Shown one piece after another: positions 35,907-47,896 of a stretch of DNA of 64,000 nucleotides. The stretch is from Streptomyces sp. NBC_01381 (GTDB taxonomy: Bacteria > Actinomycetota > Actinomycetes > Streptomycetales > Streptomycetaceae), in the NCBI RefSeq assembly GCF_026340305.1, contig NZ_JAPEPI010000001.1:1984001-2048000 (forward strand), given 5' to 3'. Positions within the stretch are counted from its first letter, which is position 1; each line of letters begins with the position of its first letter. The position numbers and the translations under genes are program-made. The notes under the pieces are model-generated. The model was not told the DNA's origin. It did no database searches and worked only from the letters and a program-made list of their open reading frames with translations.

Positions 35907-36468
35907 GGTCCTCGCGCAGGGTTTCGGCGATGTCCTCGGGGACGTGCGGGATCAGCCAGCGCAGGAAGCGGGCGCCGTACTCGTCGCCGGCCGCCTCCAG
36001 GATGACGTCGGCGTCCTCGGGCGCGGCGAGCCCGAAGTGCCGCTCCAGCCAGGCGAGATACTCCTCGTGCCCGGCGGAGGGCTCCTCGTCCTCTTCCTCG
36101 TCCTTGTGCAGGTACCACTCGTCGTCGAGCGCGAGCAGCTGGAAGAGCTCCCGCAGGCCGCGCGCGACGACGTCGAGATCGCCCTCGTCGCCGAAGAAGA
36201 CGACCGGCAGCGTCGCCAGATCCTCCCGGTCGTCGCAGCGCCACAGCGCGTAGAACGAGCCGGAGCCGGTGGCCTGGGCGAAGGGGATGAGCCGGTCGAG
36301 GAAGGGCTTCTCCTGATCCAGGCCGAGCCACTCGACGAGGCCCGCGTCGCGCCGGTCGTACGTGTAGAACTCGAAACCGTCCGCGAAGCCGTACCGCCCG
36401 GCGGGGCTCTCGTCGAACTCCTTGAGGAGGTTCAGCTCGGGTATGAGGGAGTACGTGATGTCGGTCAT
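35890..36468 (-). CDS. SUKH/SMI1-like hypothetical protein
   Basis: A 192-residue acidic protein. Its middle, GSGSFYALWRCDDREDLATLPVVFFGDEGDLDVVARGLRELFQLLAL (about residues 75-120), has the Leu-Pro-Val-Val-x-Phe-Gly and FLxLLA pattern of SUKH (SMI1/KNR4) proteins, many of which are immunity factors. No partner toxin is nearby, so a different housekeeping role is possible. ATG 36468 is chosen; upstream codons look non-coding. Confidence 0.6.
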   Translation of the reverse strand: MTDITYSLIPELNLLKEFDESPAGRYGFADGFEFYTYDRRDAGLVEWLGLDQEKPFLDRLIPFAQATGSGSFYALWRCDDREDLATLPVVFFGDEGDLDVVARGLRELFQLLALDDEWYLHKDEEEDEEPSAGHEEYLAWLERHFGLAAPEDADVILEAAGDEYGARFLRWLIPHVPEDIAETLREDLSAFE

Positions 36469-36829
36469 GGCAGCGGACGCTACCGGCCGCCTCTGACAGC
36501 GGCGGGGCCCGCGCTCCGGGCCCTCTGGGCGCCCGCCACGGAAGGGTGTGTTCCGTGTGGAGGGGTGGTGCACGCTCCGCCGCCCGCGCTCCGCGTAATG
36601 GGGCAATGAGGGGCGCAGCTCCCATCGCGGTGCCCGGATTCTGGACGGAGTCTTCCGCTGAGCGGGACGGCCTCGCTACTGTCCCCGCAACGTAAACGCC
36701 CCGTGGCAGCGCCGCCGCGGAGCGCAGCCGGAGTTCCGACCGGCGGCCTCTGACGCGCGTCGCCCACGGGACCGGCGACGCAACCGCCGCGTAAAGGGGC
36801 CGTCGACTCTCACCTAAGGAGTGGGCGTC
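36469..36829. other. 361-nt gene-free stretch before the IclR gene
   Basis: Divergent intergenic region rich in short G+C inverted repeats. No riboswitch, operator or small gene was recognised. A long 5' UTR for the IclR gene is possible. Confidence 0.4.
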
Positions 36830-37471
36830 GTGACCGCGGAGACTTCCCAGACGCTCGACCGAGGACTGCGTGTCCTCAAACTGTTGGCCGATACCGATCA
36901 TGGACTCACCGTCACCGAGCTGTCCAACAAGCTCGGTGTGAACCGCACCGTGGTGTACCGGCTGCTCGCCACCCTGGAGCAGCACGCGCTGGTCCGCAGG
37001 GACCTGGGCGGCCGGGCCAGGGTGGGCCTCGGGGTGCTCAGGCTGGGCCGCCAGGTGCATCCGCTGGTGCGGGAGGCCGCGCTGCCCGCGTTGCGCTCGC
37101 TCGCCGAGGACATAGGTGCCACCGCGCACCTGACGCTGGTGGACGGCACGGAGGCCCTGGCCGTCGCCGTGGTCGAGCCGACCTGGACGGATTACCACGT
37201 GGCCTACCGGACGGGCTTCCGGCACCCCCTCGACCGGGGCGCCGCGGGGCGAGCCATCCTCGCCGCCCGGCAGGGGTCGGGCACCGATCCGGGCTATGCG
37301 CTGACTCATGGCGAGCTCGAGGCCGGCGCGAGCGGGGCTGCCGCCCCGCTGGTGGGTGTGACCGGCATAGAGGGGAGCGTCGGCGTCGTCATGCTGGCGG
37401 ACTCCGTGCCGGAGCGGGTGGGGCCGCGGGTGGTGGATGCGGCGAGGGAGGTAGCGGACGCCTTGCGCTGA
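36830..37471 (+). CDS. IclR-family regulator
   Basis: A 213-residue IclR-type protein. Its winged helix-turn-helix has SQTLDRGLRVLKLLADTDHG and LSNKLGVNRTVVYRLLATLEQH; the effector domain has HPLDRGAAGRAILAARQG and ends with VVDAAREVADAL. It is shorter than the usual 240-260 residues, with a reduced middle of the effector domain. GTG 36830 has AAGGAG at 8 nt. No adjacent catabolic operon suggests its target. Confidence 0.85.
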   Translation: MTAETSQTLDRGLRVLKLLADTDHGLTVTELSNKLGVNRTVVYRLLATLEQHALVRRDLGGRARVGLGVLRLGRQVHPLVREAALPALRSLAEDIGATAHLTLVDGTEALAVAVVEPTWTDYHVAYRTGFRHPLDRGAAGRAILAARQGSGTDPGYALTHGELEAGASGAAAPLVGVTGIEGSVGVVMLADSVPERVGPRVVDAAREVADALR

Positions 37472-37491
37472 GGCCGCGCGGGCGAACCGTC

Positions 37492-37570
37492 GATCACCGG
37501 CTTCGCCGAGTTCGTCCTCAATCTCCCCCAAGCTCTTAAAGAGCAGGGGGGACCCCCTCGACGGGCTCAA
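37492..37570 (+). repeat. 79-nt dispersed repeat, copy 1
   Basis: This block matches the reverse complement of 50136-50214 at 75 of 79 positions. Its centre has CCCCC and GGGGG arms around the palindromic AGCTCTTAAAGAGC, so it can fold into a hairpin. It lies 20 nt after the IclR stop and could also terminate transcription. Confidence 0.8.
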
Positions 37571-37572
37571 TA

Positions 37573-37600
37573 TTGGGCACCTGGATCGTCACGTTAGATT
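37573..37600 (+). promoter_or_regulatory. Candidate promoter, probably giving a leaderless mRNA
   Basis: TTGGGC (37573-37578), 16 nt, TAGATT (37595-37600) lies so that transcription would start at or next to the GTG at 37607. No ribosome site precedes that GTG, which fits leaderless translation. Confidence 0.45.
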
Positions 37601-37606
37601 GATCCC

Positions 37607-38413
37607 GTGTTCTCCCTCTCCAGCCTCTCGCGCCCCAAGGCCCTCGGCGTCTGCGCCGTCCCCGTGGTCGCCCTGCTCGCCGTCGCGGGCCTGGCGCCGC
37701 TGCCGTTCGCCGTGGCCCAGCCGGGGTCGACGGCGAACGTACTCGGGGAGAGCGAGGGCAAGCGGGTCATCACGATCACCGGCGCCCCCACCCGGGAGCC
37801 CAAGGGGCAGCTACGGATGACGACGATCGTCGCCACGGGTCCCGAGACCGACGTCAGCCTCGGCGACGTGGTGGACGGCTGGTTCCGTACGGACCGGTCC
37901 GTGATGCCCAAGGACTCGGTCTACCCCACCGGCGACGACGTGAAGGAAGTCGAGAAGCACAACCTCGGCGACATGAAGAAGTCGCAGGACACCGCCACGC
38001 GGGCCGCGCTCGCCTATCTCGACGAGAGCGGCGTGGACGGCACGGACAAGGTGAACGTCGACGTCGACCTCGGCAAGATCGGCGGCCCCAGCGCGGGCCT
38101 CTTCCTCTCCCTCGGCATCATCGACCTCATCGACGGCAACGGCAGCGGCGGCGACCTCACCGGTGGCCGCGACATCGCGGGCACCGGCACGATCTCCGCC
38201 GACGGCAAGGTCGGCCCGGTCGGCGGTGTCTCCATGAAGACGCAGGCCGCGAGGCGCGACGGCGCCACCGTCTTCCTGGTCCCGAAGGACGAGTGCGCGG
38301 ACGCGGAGGCGGAGAAGCCGAAGGGGCTTCAGCTGATTCCGGTCACGACGCTGACAGGCACGATCGAGTCCCTGCGGGCCCTTGATAAGGGCGGGAAAGT
38401 TCCGAGCTGTTGA
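37607..38413 (+). CDS. Secreted Lon-like (S16) serine protease without PDZ domain
   Basis: A 268-residue protein. An N-terminal membrane or signal segment (ALGVCAVPVVALLAVAGLAPLPFAVA) is followed by a beta-rich region and a C-terminal Lon protease fold. Catalytic Ser is in KIGGPSAGLFLSLG (about residue 165) and the catalytic Lys in GGVSMKTQAARRDGA. YlbL-type relatives are about 340 residues with a PDZ domain between these parts; PDZ is absent here. C-terminal Cys pairs with Cys of VPKDECAD perhaps as a disulfide. Substrate unknown; it should act outside the membrane. Confidence 0.8.
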   Translation: MFSLSSLSRPKALGVCAVPVVALLAVAGLAPLPFAVAQPGSTANVLGESEGKRVITITGAPTREPKGQLRMTTIVATGPETDVSLGDVVDGWFRTDRSVMPKDSVYPTGDDVKEVEKHNLGDMKKSQDTATRAALAYLDESGVDGTDKVNVDVDLGKIGGPSAGLFLSLGIIDLIDGNGSGGDLTGGRDIAGTGTISADGKVGPVGGVSMKTQAARRDGATVFLVPKDECADAEAEKPKGLQLIPVTTLTGTIESLRALDKGGKVPSC

Positions 38414-38565
38414 CGAGCCAGAGGCCCAACTCGACCATTCGCCAGCCGAGTTGAGTACGCAGTTGGGGGCGCTGCTTCCGTAAGGGTGCCGCTTCGTGGA
38501 GTTCGGCGGCGCGGGCGTGGTGCATCAGGAGATGGATGTCTGCGTGCATCGCTTGCGGAGCCCTC

Positions 38566-39156
38566 TCAGTCGGGTCGTCGCGTCGGGAAGACGTGGGTGT
38601 GGATGCGTACGAGTTCGGCCTTCGGGTCGTCATCGGCGGGGGCCAATTCGCGGTAGCTCTCGATCAGTTGATGGACCTTCTGGTCCAGCTCGCTCGCCAG
38701 CTCGGGGGTGAGTCGCATGGTGTGGTCACTGATGTCCGCGCTGGACTGCCACTCCTCGGGCCACTCATGGCTCGTGCCGACCCAGGTGGAAAGTCCCTCG
38801 GCGTGAAAGGCCGCGACGTGCTGCAGGTAGAGCGCCGCCGCCCCGCGCACCACCGGGTCCGCGTCGCGGGCGAGCCTGTCGTTGAACACGGTGGTTTCGT
38901 GCGCCGCCCGCCACCACCGCTCCCGCCCCTTGCCGTGCTCGGGGGCGTCCTCGACGAAGCCGTGTGCCGCGAGCTGGCGCAGGTGATAGCTGGTCGCGCC
39001 GCTCGACTCCCCGAACCTGGCAGCGAGTTGGGACGCGGTGGCCGGGCCGTCGATGCGCAACGAGCCGAGCAGCCGCATCCGCAAGGGGTGCGCGATGCCC
39101 CGCAGGGAGCGGGCGTCGAGCGTACGGACCTTCCGGCCCTCGGGTTGCTCCGTCAT
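38566..39156 (-). CDS. ArsR-like helix-turn-helix regulator
   Basis: A 196-residue winged-helix protein of the ArsR/HTH_20 type. The DNA-binding domain has LRGIAHPLRMRLLGSLRIDGPATASQLAARFG and SSGATSYHLRQLAAHGFV, followed by GRERWWRAA. The C-terminal half is helical and of unknown role. No metal-binding cysteines are present. The gene has a candidate leaderless promoter (TTGCAA, 17 nt, TACGCT) overlapped by a perfect 21-bp inverted repeat, so it probably represses itself. Confidence 0.85.
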   Translation of the reverse strand: MTEQPEGRKVRTLDARSLRGIAHPLRMRLLGSLRIDGPATASQLAARFGESSGATSYHLRQLAAHGFVEDAPEHGKGRERWWRAAHETTVFNDRLARDADPVVRGAAALYLQHVAAFHAEGLSTWVGTSHEWPEEWQSSADISDHTMRLTPELASELDQKVHQLIESYRELAPADDDPKAELVRIHTHVFPTRRPD

Positions 39157-39170
39157 GCCGTTGAGCGTAG

Positions 39171-39222
39171 AGATGCAAAGACTCCGTTGCAACGGTTTCT
39201 CTGCAACGGAGTCTTTGCATCT
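39171..39222. promoter_or_regulatory. 21-bp inverted-repeat operator over the arsR-like promoter
   Basis: Left arm 39171-39191 and right arm 39202-39222 are perfectly complementary, with a 10-nt spacer. The left arm also takes part in a 12-bp palindrome CCGTTGCAACGG (39184-39195). On the minus strand TTGCAA (39192 downward), 17 nt and TACGCT form a promoter just before the ATG at 39156. Confidence 0.7.
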
Positions 39223-39247
39223 CGCTTGATGATCAACGGAGTTGGGC

Positions 39248-40216
39248 CTACTCCTTGATGAACCCCTCCTGGATCAACCAGTCCTTCGCCACCTCATGCG
39301 GATCCTGCCCGTCCACATCCACCTTGGAGTTCAGGTCCTGCGCCACCGTGTTGTTCAGCTTCTTCGTGATGGGCGTCAGGACCTCCGCGATCTCGGGGTG
39401 TTCCTTCAGCGCCTTGCTGTTGATCTCCGGAGCCGCGTTGTAGTTGGGGAAGAAGTGCTTGTCGTCCTCCATCGGCGTCAGGTTCATCGCCTTGATGCGG
39501 CCGTCGGTGGTGAAGACCTCGCCGTACGTGCACGTCCCCTTGGCGGCCTGGGTGTAGATGATCCCGGTGTCCATCTTGGTGATGTTGGAGTTCGGGATGC
39601 TCATCCCGTACGCCCTCTGCATGCCCGGCAGACCGTCCTCGCGCGAGGCGAACTCGCTCTCCACGCACAGCGTGACCGCCTTCGGGTCCCGCTCGGCGAG
39701 GGCGGCCACGTCGGACAGGGTCTTCGTCTTGTACTTGGCCCTGTTCTTCTGGTTCATGGCCAGGGCATAGGTGTTGTTCAGCGTGGACGGCGCCAGCCAG
39801 GTGATGCCGTTCTTCAGGTCCGCGTCGTGCACCGCCTGCCACTGCTTCTGCGGGTCGTCGATGGGTTCGGAGTTGCCCTGGTACGTGATCCAAGCGGTGC
39901 CCGTGTACTCGTACATGCCGTCCGCGTCACCGTTCTTGACGGCCTCCCGCGCGCCGATCGAGCCCTGGATGCCCGTCCGGTCGAGGACCTCCGCGCCGGC
40001 CGCCTCGAAGGCGATGCCCATGATCGCGCCGAGGATCAGCTGCTCCGTGAACTCCTTGGAGGTGACGGTGAGATCGGCGCCCTTCAGGGGAAGCCCCTTG
40101 CCGATCGTGCCCGGCTTGACGTCGTCCACCATGGGGCTGCCGCTGGTGAGCCCGCAGCTCACGAGCAGGGCCCCGCCAAGGGCGCCGACCGCCGCCGTAC
40201 GCAACGTGACCCTCAT
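39248..40216 (-). CDS. ABC transporter, quaternary-amine substrate-binding lipoprotein
   Basis: A 322-residue ProX/OpuCC-type binding protein. A lipoprotein signal ends at the lipobox LLVSC (Cys about residue 21). Mature segments LTVTSKEFTEQLILGAIMGIAFEAAG and DGMYEYTGTAWI are diagnostic of the OpuAC family, which binds glycine betaine, choline or carnitine. It is the last gene of a four-gene operon, with a 4-nt overlap to the upstream permease gene. Likely used for osmoprotectant uptake. Confidence 0.9.
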   Translation of the reverse strand: MRVTLRTAAVGALGGALLVSCGLTSGSPMVDDVKPGTIGKGLPLKGADLTVTSKEFTEQLILGAIMGIAFEAAGAEVLDRTGIQGSIGAREAVKNGDADGMYEYTGTAWITYQGNSEPIDDPQKQWQAVHDADLKNGITWLAPSTLNNTYALAMNQKNRAKYKTKTLSDVAALAERDPKAVTLCVESEFASREDGLPGMQRAYGMSIPNSNITKMDTGIIYTQAAKGTCTYGEVFTTDGRIKAMNLTPMEDDKHFFPNYNAAPEINSKALKEHPEIAEVLTPITKKLNNTVAQDLNSKVDVDGQDPHEVAKDWLIQEGFIKE

Positions 40217-41127
40217 GACCCCACCTCCAGCCCGCGGGGACGAAGCACCAGTTCGGCCAGGGACGCCAGCCAGTCCACCAGGAGTGCCAGCGAGATCGTC
40301 AGGATCGAGCCGAGCACGAGCACCGGCATCCGCTGCGTGGTGATGCCGGTGGTGATCAGGTCGCCGAGACCGCCGCCACCGCCGAACGTGGCGAGTGTCG
40401 CCGTGCCGACGTTCAGGACGAGCGCGGTGCGCACACCCGCGAGGATCAGCGGTACGGCCAGCGGGAGTTCGACCTTGCCGAGGACGCCCCATGCCGACAT
40501 GCCGATGCCGCGCGCGGCCTCCATCAAGGTCGGGTCATTGGCGTTCAGGCCCGCGATCGTGTTGGACAGGACCGGCAGGACGGCGTAGATGATGATGCCG
40601 ATCAGGGCCGCCTTCTCCCCGATGCCGATCCAGATCACAAGCAGGGCCAGGAGACCGATCGCCGGGGTCGCCTGGCCGATGTTGGCGACGGCCATGGCGA
40701 CGGGCGCCGCCTTGCGCAGCTTCTTGCGGGTCAGCAGGATGCCCAGCGGGATCGCGATGATCAGCACGAAGAAGGTCGAGATCGCCGTCAGTTGGATGTG
40801 CTGGCGGAGTCTGAGCCAGACATTGCCTTCCGCCAGGGCGTTCTCGGCGATCGAGTCGAGCTCGGCCTGCTCGAACCACCACCAGGTGAGGAGCAGGATC
40901 ACCGCGAGCACCGAGGGCAGGAAGGTGAGCTTCAGCCAGCCGATCCGCCGCTCCTTGCCCGTGTCCGCCGGGGGCGCCGGCTCCGGCTCGCCCTCTCCCG
41001 AGTCGCGGAACGGGTGACCCTTGACGTCGTGCTCGCCCTCGGGCCGGTCGTCGTCGGCGCCGTTGCCGTTGCCGGGCGACGGCTTGTGCTCGGGGATCCG
41101 GGGGCTGCTTCCGGGGATGCTACTCAC
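40213..41127 (-). CDS. ABC transporter permease (OpuCB/CD type)
   Basis: A 304-residue permease. The first 60 residues are a charged cytoplasmic extension (rich in Pro, Glu, Gly), which is unusual. Six membrane segments follow. The EAA loop is MEAARGIGMSAWGVLGKVELPLAVPLILAG. A second permease is encoded upstream, as in OpuC systems, where two different permeases flank one ATPase. Starts with a 4-nt overlap on the ATPase gene. Confidence 0.9.
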   Translation of the reverse strand: MSSIPGSSPRIPEHKPSPGNGNGADDDRPEGEHDVKGHPFRDSGEGEPEPAPPADTGKERRIGWLKLTFLPSVLAVILLLTWWWFEQAELDSIAENALAEGNVWLRLRQHIQLTAISTFFVLIIAIPLGILLTRKKLRKAAPVAMAVANIGQATPAIGLLALLVIWIGIGEKAALIGIIIYAVLPVLSNTIAGLNANDPTLMEAARGIGMSAWGVLGKVELPLAVPLILAGVRTALVLNVGTATLATFGGGGGLGDLITTGITTQRMPVLVLGSILTISLALLVDWLASLAELVLRPRGLEVGS

Positions 41128-42395
41128 GCCTTCGTCTCCCCTCCGTCGCCCTCCTGCTCGTGGTGGGTCAACAGGGCGCGCTGTTCCTCCAGTTCGTGCT
41201 GGTGCTCCACGGCGTCGAGCCGGTCGGCCTCCAGCATTTCGTGGACGGAGTTCATCAGGGTCTCCATGTCCACCACACCGGTGTACTCGCCGCGCCGCCC
41301 GGTGACCGCGACCCGCCCCGCGTTGTCCGTGAGGACCGCTTCGAGCGCGTCGCGCAGGGTGGCGTCACGGGTGACGGTGTCGTGCACGAGGGTGCCCGCG
41401 CGGGCCAGCGAGCCCTTGGCCCGCATCAGGTCGCCGCGCCGCAGCCACTTGTAGGGGCGGCGGCGCTTGTCGAGGAGCAGCAGTTCGTTGGTGCCGCTGG
41501 CCCGCAGCCTGTCGAAGATCTCCTGGAGCGGGTCGTCGACGGTCACCGTCGCGAAGTCCGCGATCTCCACATCGCGTACGCGGGTGAGGTTGAGCCGCTT
41601 CAAAGCCGCGCCCGCGCCCACGAAACCCGACACGAAGTCGTCGGCGGGGTTGGTGAGGATGGCCTCCGGGGTGTCGAACTGCGCGATGTGCGAGCGCTCC
41701 CGAAGGACCGCGATGCGGTCGCCCAGCTTGATCGCCTCGTCGAAGTCGTGGGTGACGAAGACGATCGTCTTGTGCAGCTCGTGCTGGAGCCGGATCAGCT
41801 CGTCCTGGAGGTGGTCGCGGGTGATCGGGTCGACGGCGCCGAACGGCTCGTCCATCAGCAGCACCGGCGGATCGGCCGCCAACGCCCTTGCCACACCCAC
41901 GCGTTGCTGCTGGCCGCCGGATAGCTGGCGCGGATAGCGGTGGTGGAACTCGGCGGGGTCGAGCCCGACCAGGTCGAGCATCTCCTCGATCCGGTCCTTG
42001 ATCCGCGACTTCCCCCAGCCGATCATCTTCGGTACGAGCGCGATGTTCTGAGCCACCGTCATGTGCGGGAAGAGCCCGGACGACTGGATCGCGTACCCGA
42101 CCTTGCGGCGCAGCTTCACCGGGTCGATGTCGGTGACGTCCTCGCCGTTGATGCGGATACGGCCGCTGGTCGGCTCGATGAGCCGGTTGATCATCTTCAG
42201 CGTGGTCGACTTGCCGCAGCCCGACGGGCCGACGAAGATGACGATCTCGCCGGCCTTGATCTCCATGCTGACGCTGTCCACGGCGGGGTCGCTGCTGCCC
42301 GGATAGCGCTTGGTGAGGTTCTCCAACTCGATCGTCGCGCCGGTCGTGGCGGCCGGGGCCGCGGTGTCCTCGGCGGTCGCGGTGGTCTCAGACAC
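41124..42395 (-). CDS. ABC transporter ATPase with CBS domains (OpuCA type)
   Basis: A 423-residue ATPase. Walker A GPSGCGKST (56-64), Q-loop region AIQSSGLFPHMTVAQN, signature LSGGQQQRVGVARALA, and Walker B VLLMDEPFGAVDP are all intact. A pair of CBS domains (about 285-390) follows, the ionic-strength or nucleotide sensor seen in OpuA/OpuC. The C-terminus is a charged tail. Overlaps both neighbours by 4-8 nt. Confidence 0.92.
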   Translation of the reverse strand: MSETTATAEDTAAPAATTGATIELENLTKRYPGSSDPAVDSVSMEIKAGEIVIFVGPSGCGKSTTLKMINRLIEPTSGRIRINGEDVTDIDPVKLRRKVGYAIQSSGLFPHMTVAQNIALVPKMIGWGKSRIKDRIEEMLDLVGLDPAEFHHRYPRQLSGGQQQRVGVARALAADPPVLLMDEPFGAVDPITRDHLQDELIRLQHELHKTIVFVTHDFDEAIKLGDRIAVLRERSHIAQFDTPEAILTNPADDFVSGFVGAGAALKRLNLTRVRDVEIADFATVTVDDPLQEIFDRLRASGTNELLLLDKRRRPYKWLRRGDLMRAKGSLARAGTLVHDTVTRDATLRDALEAVLTDNAGRVAVTGRRGEYTGVVDMETLMNSVHEMLEADRLDAVEHQHELEEQRALLTHHEQEGDGGETKA

Positions 42396-43047
42396 GGATA
42401 CCCCTCGGGATCGTCAGCCGGCCGATCAGGACGTACGCGGCGTCGAAGAGAAGCGCCAGGATGATGATCCCGAGCGTGCCCGCGAGCACCTGGTTGAGCG
42501 CGTTCTTGCTGCCGAGCGAGCCGATGCCGCGGAAGATCTCGTTGCCGAGGCCGGGGCCCGACGCGTACGCGGCGATGGCGGCGATGCCCATCAGCATCTG
42601 CGTCGACACCCGGATGCCGGTGAGGATCGGCGGCCAGGCGATCGGCAGTTCCACCCGCATCAGGCGGGTGATCCGCGACATGCCGATGCCCTTCGCGGCA
42701 TCGACCAGGGAGGGGTCGACGCCGCGCAGGCCGACGATGGAGTTGCGCACGATCGGAAGCAGCCCGTACAGGGTCAGCGCGATGACGGTCGGCGCGACAC
42801 CGAGCCCGACGATCGGGATCAGCAGACCGATCATGGCGAGCGACGGGACGGTCAGAAGGGCGGAGGTGGCGGTCGTGGCCAGATTGCCCGCCCACTCGCT
42901 GCGGTACGTGACGATGCCGATCAGTACGCCGACGACGGTCGCCACGACCATGCACTGGAATACCGCGCTTGCGTGCTGGTACGCGTCCGTCAGCAACTGC
43001 TGGTGGCGGTTGCCGAGGTAGTCCCAGAAGCTCACTGAACTGCTCAC
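42388..43047 (-). CDS. ABC transporter permease (OpuCB/CD type)
   Basis: A 219-residue permease with about six membrane segments and the EAA loop VDAAKGIGMSRITRLMRVELPIAWPPILTG. First gene of the osmoprotectant-type operon. It is a compact permease without the N-terminal extension of its partner. GTG start; the region upstream contains a hairpin that probably ends the neighbouring regulator transcript. Confidence 0.9.
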   Translation of the reverse strand: MSSSVSFWDYLGNRHQQLLTDAYQHASAVFQCMVVATVVGVLIGIVTYRSEWAGNLATTATSALLTVPSLAMIGLLIPIVGLGVAPTVIALTLYGLLPIVRNSIVGLRGVDPSLVDAAKGIGMSRITRLMRVELPIAWPPILTGIRVSTQMLMGIAAIAAYASGPGLGNEIFRGIGSLGSKNALNQVLAGTLGIIILALLFDAAYVLIGRLTIPRGIRV

Positions 43048-43069
43048 CTCACCCAGGCGCGGTTCAGAC

Positions 43070-43092
43070 GGCGCCGGGAGGCTCCCGGCGCC
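43070..43092 (-). terminator. Hairpin between the AsnC gene and the ABC operon
   Basis: GGCGCCGGGA (43070-43079), loop GGC, TCCCGGCGCC (43083-43092): a perfect 10-bp stem. It lies downstream of the minus-strand AsnC gene and upstream of the ABC operon. Confidence 0.55.
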
Positions 43093-43138
43093 CGCGTGCT
43101 GCGTACGATGCTCGCTGTTCGATCCCTACCTACCCGCG

Positions 43139-46371
<3,233 letters not shown>

Positions 46372-46372
<1 letters not shown>

Positions 46373-46390
46373 GACGCACACTGTGCGTCA
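46372..46390. promoter_or_regulatory. 19-nt palindrome at the TPR gene start
   Basis: TGACGCACA-c-TGTGCGTCA is a perfect inverted repeat overlapping the start codon of the TPR gene and lying 81 nt before the divergent FAD oxidase gene. It is a strong operator candidate for both. Confidence 0.6.
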
Positions 46391-46470
46391 ATACGAAGAG
46401 CACATCCCGGCATGCGGACCGGCGTCGCACACGGGTTCACACCGATGGCCCCGGGTGCGAGGCTGTGATC

Positions 46471-47850
46471 ATGAGCCGCACACTCATCGAACTCCTCTGT
46501 GTCGGTAGCGAGGCCCTCCCCGCCGACGCCGTCCTCACGGACCCGGACATCACGTCCTCGTACGCGAACGACATGGCGAGCTTCTGCGACGCCGGCACCC
46601 CCGCGGTCGTCGTCCTGCCCCGCACCGTCGAGCAGGTCCAGCACGTCATGCGCACGGCGACCGAGCTCCGCATCCCGGTGGTCCCGCAGGGCGCCCGCAC
46701 GGGCCTGTCCGGCGGCGCGAACGCCAGCGACGGCTGCATCGTGCTGTCCCTGGTCAAGATGGACCGCATCCTGGAGATCAGCCCTGTCGACCGCATCGCG
46801 GTCGTCGAACCGGGCGTCGTCAACGCCGACCTCTCCCGCGCAGTCAACGAACACGGGCTCTACTACCCGCCGGACCCGTCGAGTTGGGAGACCTGCACCA
46901 TCGGCGGGAACATCGGCACGGCCTCGGGCGGCCTGTGCTGTGTGAAGTACGGAGTGACGGCGGAGTACGTGCTCGGCCTCGACGTCGTCCTCGCCGACGG
47001 ACGGCTCATGAGCACCGGGCGGCGGACGGCCAAGGGCGTCGCGGGCTACGACCTCACACGCCTCTTCGTCGGCTCCGAGGGCAGCCTCGGCATCGTCGTC
47101 CGCGCGGTCCTCGCCCTGAAGCCGCAGCCGCCCCAACAGCTGGTCCTGGCCGCCGAGTTCGGCTCGGCCGATGCCGCCTGCGATGCCGTATGCAAGATCA
47201 TGGAAGGGGGGCACGTCCCCTCGCTCCTCGAGCTGATGGACCGTACGACCATCAGGGCCGTGAACGCGCTGGCCAACATGGGCCTGCCCGAGACCACCGA
47301 GGCACTCCTCCTCGCGGCCTTCGACACTCCGGACCCGGCGGCCGACCTCGCCGCCGTCGGCGCGCTCTGCGAGGCCGCGGGCGCCACCCAGGTGGTCCCC
47401 GCCGAGGACGCCGCCGAGTCCGAACTGCTGCTACAGGCGCGGCGGTTGTCGCTCACCGCGCTGGAAGCGGTCAAGGGCACGACAATGATCGACGACGTGT
47501 GCGTGCCGCGCTCGAAGCTCGCGGACATGCTCGCCGGCGTCGACCGCATCGCCGATAAGTACAGCCTCACGATCGGGGTCTGCGCGCACGCCGGCGACGG
47601 CAACACCCACCCCACCGTCTGCTTCGACGCGGCAGACCTCGACGAGGGCCGCCGCGCCCGCGAGTCCTTCGACGAGATCATGGCCCTCGGCCTGGAACTC
47701 GGCGGCACGATCACCGGCGAGCACGGCGTGGGCGTCCTGAAGAAGGAGTGGCTGGCACGCGAGATCGGCCCGGTGGGCGTGGAGATGCAGCGCGCCATCA
47801 AGTCGGCGTTCGATCCGCTGTCCCTCCTCAACCCGGGCAAGCTCTTCTGA
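46471..47850 (+). CDS. GlcD-like FAD-binding oxidase
   Basis: A 459-residue FAD oxidoreductase of the glycolate oxidase (GlcD)/D-lactate dehydrogenase group. The PCMH-type FAD domain has PVVPQGARTGLSGGANASDG and CTIGGNIGTASGGLCCVKYG. The C-terminal FAD-oxidase domain has CAHAGDGNTHPTVCFD and GGTITGEHGVGVLKKEWL. It probably oxidises a 2-hydroxy acid to the keto acid. ATG 46471 is used (GTG 46465 is possible). Unlike E. coli, no glcE or glcF follows. Confidence 0.9.
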   Translation: MSRTLIELLCVGSEALPADAVLTDPDITSSYANDMASFCDAGTPAVVVLPRTVEQVQHVMRTATELRIPVVPQGARTGLSGGANASDGCIVLSLVKMDRILEISPVDRIAVVEPGVVNADLSRAVNEHGLYYPPDPSSWETCTIGGNIGTASGGLCCVKYGVTAEYVLGLDVVLADGRLMSTGRRTAKGVAGYDLTRLFVGSEGSLGIVVRAVLALKPQPPQQLVLAAEFGSADAACDAVCKIMEGGHVPSLLELMDRTTIRAVNALANMGLPETTEALLLAAFDTPDPAADLAAVGALCEAAGATQVVPAEDAAESELLLQARRLSLTALEAVKGTTMIDDVCVPRSKLADMLAGVDRIADKYSLTIGVCAHAGDGNTHPTVCFDAADLDEGRRARESFDEIMALGLELGGTITGEHGVGVLKKEWLAREIGPVGVEMQRAIKSAFDPLSLLNPGKLF

Positions 47851-47896
47851 GGTTTCGAAAGCTCTGGCTCCGCTGTCGCCCCCGTGGCTGCGGAGC

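Noticed and set aside
36607..36829. Possible second cobalamin-like riboswitch (GCTACTGTCCCCGC)
   Set aside because: Only a short resemblance to the conserved core; no B12 box and the downstream gene is an IclR regulator.
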